Assembly (NCBI GenBank): GCA_030490835.1
Contig: CM059975.1
Span: 33,512,133-33,576,132, forward strand
Source: Annona cherimola
Taxonomy: Eukaryota > Streptophyta > Magnoliopsida > Magnoliales > Annonaceae
Direction of reading: 5' to 3'
DNA: 64,000 nucleotides
Part shown: piece after piece, positions 11,931 through 22,900 of the stretch
Position numbering within the stretch: the first letter of the stretch is position 1
Layout: each line of letters begins with the position of its first letter
The notes under the pieces: generated by a model
The model's database searches: none
Told to the model about the DNA's origin: nothing
The model's input: only the letters and a program-made list of their open reading frames with translations
Made by a program: the position numbers and the translations under genes

Positions 11931-11946
11931 AAAGAGCCCCGATGAG

Positions 11947-12257
11947 CAATTTCATGTAACATCATCCATTTTTTTAATTGAAAAATCCACTTCATTAATT
12001 GTGTTTTAAATCATTTGTATAACGTTTCATCCAAACGAATGGTGTACATTGGCTATATTTATTTTAAAATATATATTTTTGTGTAAATTATGAAATACGC
12101 TTAGGCCATTACATGATATTTAGCATCAAATATTTTCTTACGTTGATTTTATATATTTTTAGATGAGAGTCATGCATAATTATCCTTGACAAATGATGAT
12201 TTTTGTGACAATATAAATTTTGCTAAATATGATAAATGAATTAGATTTTCATCAATC
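11947..12257. repeat. AT-rich dispersed repeat
   Basis: The segment contains motifs in the order GTAAATTATGAAATACGCTTA, GATATTTAGCATCAAAT and TAAATATGATAAATGAATTAG. Similar motifs recur in the P450 introns near 55265-56000 and 62560-63040. It is probably a non-coding MITE-like family, but terminal repeats and target duplication were not resolved. Confidence 0.4.
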
Positions 12258-12387
12258 ATTAAGGTGAAAAGAATGAGTTAAGTTACCTAGAAGTGGGTTC
12301 TAGAACGGGAATAGTATTGAATATTAAGGTGAAAAGAATGAGTTAAGTTACCTAGAAGTGAGATCTAGAACGGGAATGGTACTGAAT
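12258..12387. repeat. Tandem duplication, 2 x 65 bp
   Basis: Bases 12258-12322 and 12323-12387 are near-identical direct copies, each beginning ATTAAGGTGAAAAGAATGAG and differing by only a few substitutions. The high identity indicates a recent local duplication. Confidence 0.85.
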
Positions 12388-12404
12388 ATGCGGCTGTTCG
12401 ATTT

Positions 12405-12885
12405 GGGGAAAATAAAAAAAGAAAACTTCTCTTATACCTATAACATTTGCCCAAGCTTCTACTAGATCTAAAGCATTTTAAAAATTTATTTTATACTTAT
12501 AACATTTCACTCTAAATTTTTATTATACTCATATAGTCAAAACAACAGTTAACTGCCTCTTGAAAAGACATTTTATCACTTCATATTTTCTTAATTGAAA
12601 TGATCCAAACCTAATATTACTCAAGTAATGTTTATAAACTATTAATTTGTGATATCAAGTGATTGAAATATAATATTAGGTTTCAATAGTTTCAATTAGG
12701 AAAATTTTAAAAGGAAAAATTGTTTATTTAATAGGCTAGTTAACAGTTGTTTTGACTGCACAAGTATAATAGAAAATTAGGTTGAAAAATTATGAGTATA
12801 AAATGAATTTTTGAAATATTGTCGGTGTAATAAAAATTATGAGCAAATATTATAGGTATAAGAGAAATTTTTCCAAAAGAAGGCA
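12405..12885. mobile_element. Foldback MITE
   Basis: The left arm contains CTTCTCTTATACCTATAACA and the right arm contains TATTATAGGTATAAGAGAAA, its inverse. Pairing continues inward through TTAACTGCC/GGCTAGTTAA-like segments around a centre near 12640. The element at 35820-36250 shares this architecture and the internal 'ACAATTGTC/GACATTTTA' pieces. There is no coding sequence. Confidence 0.6.
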
Positions 12886-13606
12886 AGTAGGTCGTATTCA
12901 ATTTATAGTTCATGCCATCCAATGATTTCATTGTCGTTTATGCTTGTGTTTGGGTTGACTAAATAGAAACGAAAACAATGAGACAAAATAAAATAATAAT
13001 TATAAAACGATAGTTATGTTTAGAATTAAAAGAAGAAACGTGATTTAATTCATCAAGGTGGGCCCCAATCCAGAGGTTCCCGGGTTCAATTTCATGGAAC
13101 GGTTTACATCGAGTTGGAATGCATTGTCATTAATTGATTAATATAGAGTGTTAGAGTTGTATAACGGTGATAAATTTTTTATTAAGCATATATATATATA
13201 TATTCCTTGTAAAACATCCTTTCTCTTATATAGATGAATAATTTTATAAATGATCATAACATTTTAATGCTCTTGCAGAGAGTTTCAACTAAATTTCATA
13301 CTTTATGCATGATTTATATACTTTTGAAAATATAACTTACACGAAATAATTTTAGGTATTATAATATTTAAATAAATAATATTAAATATGAGCAATAATT
13401 TAGCGTTGCCGATAACACTGAAATTCGTGTAACCTAAGATTACTAAATCGAAATCTAATTTACTTAATTTGTTTAAAATTATTTATTTTATTATAGTGTA
13501 AATTTTTTTTAATTGATTAGTCTTCTGCGGGCTTTACGTTCTTCCAAATGTTTATAATTATATATAAAATATAAACAATCACTTATATCCATTCAAAGAT
13601 TCCTTG
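12886..13606. other. AT-rich intergenic DNA
   Basis: There is no gene. A short GC-richer piece at about 13056-13110 (GGTTCCCGGGTTCAATTTC) looks like a pol III box B and could be a relic of a tRNA-derived SINE, but box A and a tail were not found. Confidence 0.35.
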
Positions 13607-13614
13607 GAATTTTA

Positions 13615-14086
13615 GGGACTTTTGCAAATATGCCTGTAAAGTTTGACCAATATTGTATTTTTATCCCCAAGTTTGCCGAAGTTACAAATATACCCACAAA
13701 GTTTGTACAAAATTACAAGTGTATCCCTTTCATTATGACGTTATTAGATTTTTCTATAAAAGGAATGCCCTTTAAGTCAAGTAGTATACTTGCAATTTTT
13801 TGCAAATATTATAAGCATATTTGTAAAAAAATCTAAAATAATAGTATAGGTAAAAATATATAAAATAATGAAATAAAAAATATGTTTATAATAATTAAAA
13901 ACATTGCAAGTGTATTACATGTTCTAAAAGGTATTTTCATTATTTTATAAAAAATTTGACAGTCTTAATGAAAGGGAGACACTTGCAATTTTATGCAAAT
14001 TTTGTGGGTGTATTTGCAATTTTAGAAAACTTAAAACATGGATGAAATATTGGTCAAATTTTGTAGGCATATTTACAAAAATCCTT
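13615..14086. mobile_element. Foldback MITE with 8-bp (possibly 9-bp) duplication
   Basis: The 472-bp element starts GGGACTTTTGCAAATATGCC and ends with the inverse (GGCATATTTACAAAAATCC, then TT). The flanks GAATTTTA at 13607-13614 and 14087-14094 are identical; a ninth outer base differs. The arms pair over much of the length (GTTTGACCAATATT with its inverse near 14050), so the transcript would form a long hairpin. A related foldback lies at 38797-39110. Confidence 0.75.
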
Positions 14087-14423
14087 GAATTTTATAATAT
14101 TTTATATTTAGAATCATTTACCTATATTAGAATAATATTTTAAATGATTTAAATATTGGATTGGCAACTTTGGATAGATATATAAATTGAACAAGGGTAA
14201 TGATTCCATATAATTGATATTATTAATTTTTTGTTTAAAAATATTTTTCTTAAATCTAAACCATTTATCATGTCTAATATAGAGTCCTCCCTATGTGGCC
14301 CTTGCTTGGCCAAAATTTTCTTGTGCTAGGGGAGAGTGGAAGGAAAAGGGTTTTAAAATGGTGAAGGGAGAAAGGGGAAGACGGGTCGAAACATATATAG
14401 GGAAGCAACCACAAGGTTGATGT

Positions 14424-14970
14424 TAGGAGTATTAACGGATTAGGTTAGATGAGTTAGAGCATAATCTTCATCTTTTTAACTCATTTAAAATATCTAAATC
14501 CTAATTCGTTTATTAACTTATTTAAAAACTTCAACTTTAACTCATTTAATAAACGAGTTGGTGAGTTGTTAACAGATTATATAGCAGACGACCTGAAGGC
14601 CTAGACTCCAATAGACGATGATTTTGCAGGGAGAGGCGAGAGAGTATTTTTGTGCAGGAGAAATAAAAATATGGCAGTAATAGAAAAATAAAATTAGGAC
14701 AACAGTAGAAATATGAAAATTGGGTGGCAGAAGTAAGACTTATGGAGGAAAATAACCAAAGAATTTACATATATATTAGACTTTAATGGATTAAACGAGT
14801 TAAACGGGTTAAATGGGTTATAAAATCTTAACCCTAATTCATTTATTTAATTAAAAAGTTTTACAGATTGACAGATCATAACCCATTCATTCAAAAATCT
14901 CAACCTAAACCCATTTATAAATAAGTTGAATAAGCTGGTTGACAAGTTAACTATAACCTTAACACTCCTA
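14424..14970. mobile_element. hAT-type MITE, 8-bp duplication with one mismatch
   Basis: The termini TAGGAGTATTAAC (left) and its inverse GTTAAGAGTG-type end (CTTAACACTCCTA, right) form an inverted repeat. They are flanked by GTTGATGT (14416-14423) and GTTGAGGT (14971-14978), an 8-bp hAT-style duplication with one difference. The subterminal regions contain many copies of AACTCATTTA/TAAACGAGTT-like motifs. The element at 56044-56745 belongs to the same family. Confidence 0.75.
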
Positions 14971-15174
14971 GTTGAGGTATGTCCATTAATGAGGAGGAAC
15001 TACTACTTGATGAACTCCAAACTTAGGCAATTGCCGAGGATTCATTCTAAAACATTTGATCCTAGAGAGAGCCATCAATTCTCTGCTCAATATGAACAAA
15101 TAAGAGCTATAATAAAGAGTTCTTCAAGATGATGATAAAAAGGATGTTGAAAACTAAGGGTTCCTTCTATTTTG

Positions 15175-15492
15175 TAGATATTGTGGAAAATATCTACATG
15201 GTTTCATTTGAATATGAGGAAGACGAGATTGATCCTGAATGGGAGTCCATGGGTCTTTGATAGACCCATGATTCTATTTATGGATATTGTCACCGACATT
15301 GATAGAAAGAATGTTGCTCTTTTTAAAACCACACTATGGTTGCAAATCGGTGGCATCCTAGTCATTGTTGATAAGGAGGTAGTAGGTTCAATGGTGAGAC
15401 AATCTTTTGGGGGGCTATTCAAATTTGACTACATAAGATTGCATGATGAAATCAAAAGTGGAAGTGGGTACAAAAAAATCATTAAGGTGTAG
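15175..15492 (+). pseudogene. LINE ORF1 fragment (DUF4283-like)
   Basis: The clearest open part of the decayed LINE's first ORF runs about 103 codons from 15181. The peptide includes LNGSPWVFDRP, then TTLWLQIGG, then VGSMVRQSFGG. This matches the usual spacing of the DUF4283 domain of plant LINE ORF1 proteins ('GPW.FD', 'FWVQ..G', 'G..IG'). Frames before and after contain stops, so no functional nucleic-acid-binding ORF1 protein can be made. Confidence 0.6.
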
Positions 15493-18165
15493 AATCTTCA
15501 TTTAGTATGGAATGCAGGACAGAAGGAGGCTAATATTTCAATATGAGAAACTCTCCACATTAAGGCGCAAAATCTTCATTTAGTATGGAATGCAGGATAG
15601 AAGGGGGCTAAGATTTCAATATGAAAAACTCTCCACATTTTGCTATTATTATAGATTGATGGGGGCATATTTATAAGGAGTGTTGGGCTATGAATTTGAT
15701 AGGAAAGAATGTCAAGGAGGTAAAAATGCCATATGAAAGCCATTTGCAAGTGGGTTTGAAGAATGAAGTGAGTAGAAGCAACTGAGTTTAGCCAAAGAAA
15801 TACCTTATTGATTGTCTCTAATAATAAGCCAAGCAGAAGGATTGTGGGTTTATTGAAGGTAGCAAATATACACATAATCATAAGAGCAGTAGGGAGGATA
15901 ACTAGTTGTGGCTATTTAGTGGGCATAAGGCAAGACCTTTTACAAAAACTAATGAGAATAAAAGAAGTCATGAAATCTATAAGATAAAGGAAAAGAAGGG
16001 TATTAGGATAAGGGAAGGGAACTAAATTTCAAATGGTAGTATTGTTGAAAAAAATGTAAGGGAAGAACAAGGGATGGAAGGATCTGCTATAAATAGAGAA
16101 GAATAGATTTACTTTTATGCAAGTGCCTTATAATACTAAAATAGAGAGTCAATCCAAAAATCTCCTAAGTTTGTAATATATACTTGGAAAAAGGAGTGAG
16201 GTGAAAATTCTTATAAAATAGGAGTGGTGGAAGGGACTCATCACCATCAGGTGGGTTATCAAATAGAAGAAGGAAGCACAAAGCTTGTACACTAACTTGG
16301 GCTAGGGTATTATTAGCTCAATCCCCAAAAATGGCCAAAGTGAGCAAGCCATCGAACGTTGTGAGGTGATTAAACCCTAAAGATGACAATTAAGATCCCA
16401 TCATATACACGAGTAAAGACAAACAATAGGTGAGATAAGACTTCAATTCAAATGGACAAGCACATAAAGCTCTAGGGAAAGTCTTAAACTAATGTACCAG
16501 GTGAGGACTATGAGACCCCTTTCAGGCAGACAACTCAAGTAAAGGGGCAATTGAGTTTGAAAGAGAATAAACTAAAGACCATGAGAATTCCACAAAGAGA
16601 GCCAAAGCACAGATCACTAAGGCAAATAATGCCCAAGGATGCAAGGATAAGTAGTGTATGATTTGGGTGGATGCCAGAAAAGTTACCTGAGCTCTAAAAA
16701 AAAATTGAGGAAGTGGACCATCTACTGGGGATAATGGAACAAAATACTAGTAAGTTGGAAGTATATGTTGGTAGTAAGGCAAGAAGTAGGAGTGTTTACA
16801 ATGTAGCTGTTTCTAGTACCCATATCCAGGAGATGCTTACATAGTATAAATTAAATGCAAAATATAGTCTTTGGGAGTCAAGTTCAAAGGGAATGATGGT
16901 GATAGTAGGGAGCTTGGCAAAATTGATTTAGAGTAAAAGAATAATGTACAATTGCGTAGTGATGGGGAGAATGAAAATCGTCCACACTAGTCCGCTTTAA
17001 ACTAAGTTGGATATCATGTCGAGATAGACAAATCATTATACGTATCAGGAAAATGCATAGTTAAAAAGGAATTAGCAAGAAAATAAAAGAGAAAGTAGAT
17101 TGTAAAATATGAATTCAATGGGGAGGAATTAGAGCTGACTAAAATGTATACCAACTACAATATGCATGCCGCTAAAGCACACCCATATACAACCTGTATA
17201 GCCGCAAAGCTAAGTAAAAAGAGAAAGTAAGCTGATGAGCTAGACTACACATGTAAAGCTAGGAGTGACGTTTGATCAACTAAGAAGAGAAGGGGCTCTA
17301 CTACTGGAAGTAAAGAACAAACACATACTGAAGTAGATGTTAAGATACTTTCTTAACTCTGCCAACATCAAATGTCGCTTTTGGCTTGGAAGTATCATAG
17401 GCTTGAAACCTATAAATAATTCGTAATCTTCTTGACATAGTAGGAAATGGAAACTGTCATTAGGAAATTAGGCTACGAGTGTCACTTTGAGGTTGATTGC
17501 TAGAGTATAGAGGTGGTCTTGCACTTACATGGAACAATGAGATGAATATTTTTATTGTCTTATAACTAATTATATTGATATATTGATCAAAATTAATAAT
17601 AGAAGACAATGGAGAATGATTCGCTTCTATGGGATTCTTGAGGCTAGTAGAAGATGGGAATCATGAAATTTTTTGAGGCAGTTAAATGATCAGTATGATA
17701 CTTTGTAGTTACTATTGGAGACTTAAAAAAAGTGACAGGAATATCAGAATATGGTAATGCACACCCAAGAGAGGAAAATTAGATGACCCTCTTCTACAAT
17801 GTGATTAATGAGTGTGAGTTTTCAGATCTAAGTTTTATGAAACCTCAATTTAGATGAAAAAATAGTAGAAGGGGTATGATCTTATCAAGGCTCGCCTGGA
17901 CAGAGTGCTAGCTACAAATGATTGATTGGACACGTTTCCCTATGTACAACTGCATCACAAGTTGGCGGCTATATTTCACCACTACCCATTATCGTTGATC
18001 CTCAACACTAGATTGACTAGGTGCAAATCAAAACCTAAATTCAGTTATGAAAATTTTTGGTAGAGTTCATTAAGAAATAGAGATTCTAATAAAAAATCAA
18101 GAAATAGAGATTGTTGAGAGCAATTGGTATGCATTCCAGAGGGAGGGTTTGACTTGGGAACTTAA

Positions 18166-18407
18166 GGGCATGTTTGTTTCATGCAAAAACTTTTCAATCT
18201 CCGTAGCTATTCTACTTAAAATTTTTTTACATCTTTCTATATAACAACCTTACCTTTCGATCATTTCTATGCAATTACTTATATAATTAACTTATTTATT
18301 TTTACTCATTATCATTACTCCTATTATATTATATTATTTTTTTGATTCAAAATTTTTTACATTAAAAACTTTTTATCTAAATATTTTATTACTTCCTAAA
18401 CACACCC
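18166..18407. mobile_element. Tourist-like MITE inside the decayed LINE
   Basis: The element begins GGGCATGTTTGTTTC and ends CCTAAACACACCC. It is flanked by TAA at 18163-18165 and 18408-18410. Its interior has the same motif order as the 2394 copy. It separates the endonuclease-like from the reverse-transcriptase-like part of the old LINE and so inserted later. Confidence 0.8.
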
Positions 18408-19902
18408 TAATAGAAAAAGCATGAGTACGTTAAAAAATTAATAAAGTAGAAAATTGGTAGGTAGCAGTATGTGTTAAACTAGCTCAAAAATAAGAATTCT
18501 TTTGATGAAAGAAATTACGCAATAAGGAAACAAGAGGGCATAGTCAATTTTCTTTTGTAGGACAATGAAATTATGTGGAGACAATGTTCCAAATTTCTTT
18601 AGCTCCAAGAGGGAGATAGGAATACAACATTCTTTCATAAGGCTACTTTTGATAGAAGGAGAAATCAGATTGAGGTTCTAATTGATGGTTATGGAAGGAC
18701 GGCATGGGATTAAAGGGACAAAGAGAAAATGTAGTGAAACATTTTTGAACTTTATTCCAATCAAGGCTCGTACGAGATAAAAGTTATTAAAAAAAATCTA
18801 GTCAAGAATCACTAAAGGGGATAACCAATAGCCAATTGCACCTTTAACTACACTGGAAGTAGTTTAAGCTATCAAATGTATGGATCCTTCAAGATCCCCT
18901 TGTCTCGATAAGATTATTATTGGGTTTTTCAATAGCATTGGGATTTTTTTAGGGATGGAATCTTCTTAGTTTGAAAGCAATTCATGAACTCTAAATCAGC
19001 TTGCCAACATATGGAAATGTTGAAAGAGTAAATTATACAAACATGTACTGATTCCAAAGAAAATAGGGAAAAATAAGTCGGTGGACTTTCACCTAATAAG
19101 CTTATGCAATGTGATGTACAAAATTGATTTCAAGATTCCTGCTATTGACTAAAGGATTGTTTATTAGGTATCATCTCGGAATAACAATTTTTTTGCATTA
19201 GGTATATTGATCATGGATCATTTGCTCATTGCATATGAAGTCCTACACATTTTGAGGAAAGGAAAGAGAGGCAAGAAGGAAGTAACGCTTAAGCTGAATA
19301 TGTCCAAGGGATACAACCGCGTGAAGTAGAATTACTTATGTTAGATTATTAAGAAAATAAGTTTCAATGAAGTTTGAAGAAGGTAGATTCATATTATTAA
19401 GAAAATGAGTTTCAATGAAGTTTGAAGTAAGTAGATTCACAACTGTTTATCGTCAATTCATTATAGAGTTTATGTCAATGACTTCAAGTTTGAAACATTG
19501 TGGCTAGTAGAGGACATTGCCTAGAAGATCTGCTTTCTCCTACCTTTTTCTCTTGTGTGTAGTTGGATTATCAGTAGGGGTGTAAATAGGGTCGGGTTCA
19601 ACCCGAGCCCGCATCAATCCGGACCGATTTATACCATGGTTGGGTTGATGTTTTGAAAATTCAGTTTTTGAAAATCGGGTTCAACCCGACCCGATTTTCA
19701 AAATCGGTTTGAGCCGGGTTAGGGGGTCGGTCAACCCGACCCGACCCGATTTGACCAACCCGATTTCATAAGATATGTATTTGGATATGTTTATGAGAGT
19801 GTATTTCATTCATGTTGTTTGGATATTTAAATAAAATTGTGTGGAGTTTGGAAATATGTTTGACAATTTCGTTGTGAAATGTTATTTGAATTTATTTGGT
19901 TA

Positions 19903-22900
19903 ATTTTTTTTTTTTTTTTTTGATAAATGGAAACAACCTATCTCACCACCCTAGATCGCGTCTAGGGCGGGGGGATAGGAAGAACCAAGATTCATATCCA
20001 AAAAATTGTCTATACAAATTTTCTCATGAATAGCTGGGGGGGATGCCCCACCAGACTTGATGATCGACAGACGAAACAGACAGAGAATCGGCCAAAGCAT
20101 GTGCCACAGCATTGCCTTGCCTAAGGACATGATGAGCCGTAACATGGGGAGAAAGTGAAAGAATAGACTTGATCTTATCAACGATAACCCCAACAGGAGA
20201 GTAGATGGGGTCATTTGAGAGAAGAAAGTTAATCAGTAATAGCGAATCGGACTCTATTTGCAGTTTTTGAAAGTTGAGCTCATGACCCCATCTAGCCCCA
20301 AGAAGGAAAGCATATGCCTCCATGAGCAAAGGCTCCATAGTGCCACACCTACGCCATCCTTTTGCAGCGACAAACGAGCCTCTGGAATCCCTGATGACAG
20401 CAGCGAAGCCCATTGAAGGATGAGAATGAAAGATCCGAGCATCGACATTAAGCTTGAGGAAACTCGCCGGGGGTCTGGACCATCGGGGAACCAAAGGTCG
20501 ATCAATCGCACCTCCAAGTATGAGAGGGGTGGCCCTCTGGAGTTGCTCCATATAATCCATGCACCATTTGAGGGTGTTTGCAAAATTCGGTTTTGTTCCA
20601 TCGACTCTCAATGCATTTCGCATAAACCATATCCTCCAGCAACAGAGAATGAACATAGCTAGATCCTTCGACGCATGACGAGCGGAGAGAGAGGAGAAGA
20701 TATCCTGAACCGGGGTCGAAAGAGAGATGCCCCCCGCAGCCCTAGAGCAAATATTTCTTATGACCTCGCTCTCCGAGAATAAATGGTTTATGTCCTCAGA
20801 ACCATGCCTGCAAAAGAAACAAATGAGATCCACATCAATACCCCTATTACGGAGGTTAAGGAGAGTCGGAAGTCTATTTTTGAACAGTCTCCAGCCAAAG
20901 ATGAGGATTTTGCTGGGAAGATTAGTCCGCCAGATTTCCTTATAAATGGAGGCTTGAGAGGAGCAACCAGCACCCGAGGCAAGGACTCTGTAAGCTGACT
21001 TTACAGTGTATGCCCCATGAGGTTCAAACTTCCAGAAGACTTTATCCTCTTGTGCGGGTGAGGGTAAGGGAATATGGTTGATTACATTCCACCCCTCGTA
21101 CCCAGCCGCTGCCAAAATGCGATCCAATATCCATGAGTTAGAGGCCTCGCAGATGAAATGACTGACGTTGATGTCGTCCGGGATTGATAGCGGAAGGGGC
21201 CCCACCTTGGTGACCATAGAATCGAGCCAATTATCCTTGAAGAACTGAACGCGCTTTCCATTGCCAATCCGCCACTTACACCCAAAGCGGATCACATCCC
21301 TAGCCTTAAGAATGCTTTTCCAAGTGAAAGAGTCCGATATCTTTGCCTGACAGCTCCAAATGTCGCCCGCTGGGAAATATCTGGCCTTGAGGATTTTATA
21401 ACACAAAGAGTTCGTAGTTGTGGATAGACGCCAGGCCTGCTTTGCGAGGAGAGCATAATTGAAAATGTGTAAGTCTCTGAATCCCAGCCCCCCTGATAGT
21501 TTGGATTTGCACATCTCAGTCCAAGCAACCCAGCTCATTTTACGCTTTCCACCCTGCTCGCCCCACCAAAACTTGCTTAGCATCCCATTGAGATCATGAC
21601 AGAATGATTTAGGGAGAAGAAAAATGCTAATTGAGTATGTCGGGATCGCTTGAGCAACAGCCTTTATCAATACCTCTTTGCCGCCCCAGGAGAGAAGCCT
21701 TCCTTTCCACCCTTGAATTTTCCTCCACACACGCTCCTTCAAGCCCTTGAACAGGTCCCTCTTTGTCCTACCCAACCATGCAGGTAAGCCTAGATAAGTC
21801 TTTAGATCATGGCCCGAAGCACCCAAAAGGGAAGTAATGTCCCGACGGTTTGTGACAGTGGTGTTAGAGCTAAAAAACACGGATGTCTTGTCTACATTCA
21901 CAATCTGCCCCGATGAATCCGAATATTGGCGGAGGATAGCAAACAAACCTCTAACATCTTCATTTGCAGCTCGAAGGAAAATGATGGCATCGTCCGCAAA
22001 CAGAAGGTGGGTGAGAGAAGGTCCGTTAGGATTGATTTTGATGCCATGAATGGTAGATCTGGCGGCTGCGTTGGATATTAGAGCAGAGAGGACATCAGCG
22101 CAAATAATGAACAGATAGGGAGAAAGCGGATCACCTTGCCTTAGACCCCTTTGTGGTTGGAAATACGCCATTTTAAAGCCATTGACATTCACCCGATAAG
22201 ATACAGAGGTTACGCAACTCATAATCCAACTGGTCCAAATCGGACCGAAATTCATTGCTTCCATGGTTTGTTTGAGGAAGTTCCACTCCACCCGATCATA
22301 CGCCTTTGACATATCCAATTTTATAGCCATCTCCGATCGTTTTCGTCTCTGCCCATGACGGAGATAGTGAATAGCTTCATATGCCACCAGCATATTGTCA
22401 GTGATAAGCCTGCTTGGGACAAAAGCGCTTTGTTGTTCACTGATGACATCATGCAGACAAAGTTTAAGCCTATTAGCCAGGACCTTTGCCAGGATCTTAT
22501 AAACCACATTACACAGGCTTATGGGACGAAAATGGGATAGAGAATGGGCTCCTGCCCTCTTTGGAATCAAGATTATTGTAGTGGAGTTCATCTGCTGCAA
22601 TTGTGTCGTCTGGTGCGCGGGGTTTCTCACGTCCATGAAGCTTTTACACCACATAAAAACCTCCTGACCCACCGTATTCCAGTGTTTCTGATAGAAGCCA
22701 GCAGACATTCCGTCCGGACCTGGGGCTTTGGTTGGACTCATATCTTTCACTACCTTAGTCACTTCCTGAAAACTCAAAGGCTTGGTTAGTTGTTGTCTTT
22801 GCTGGTCAGATATCCTCTGAGAAATCATACTCGGGACCCAGTCGGCATCCGAAGGCTCCGATGTGGAGAACACCGCCTTGAAATGATGAAAAGCCATATC

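Noticed and set aside
13056..13110. A SINE identified from the box-B-like GGGTTCAATTTC
   Set aside because: Box A, body, tail and duplication are all missing.
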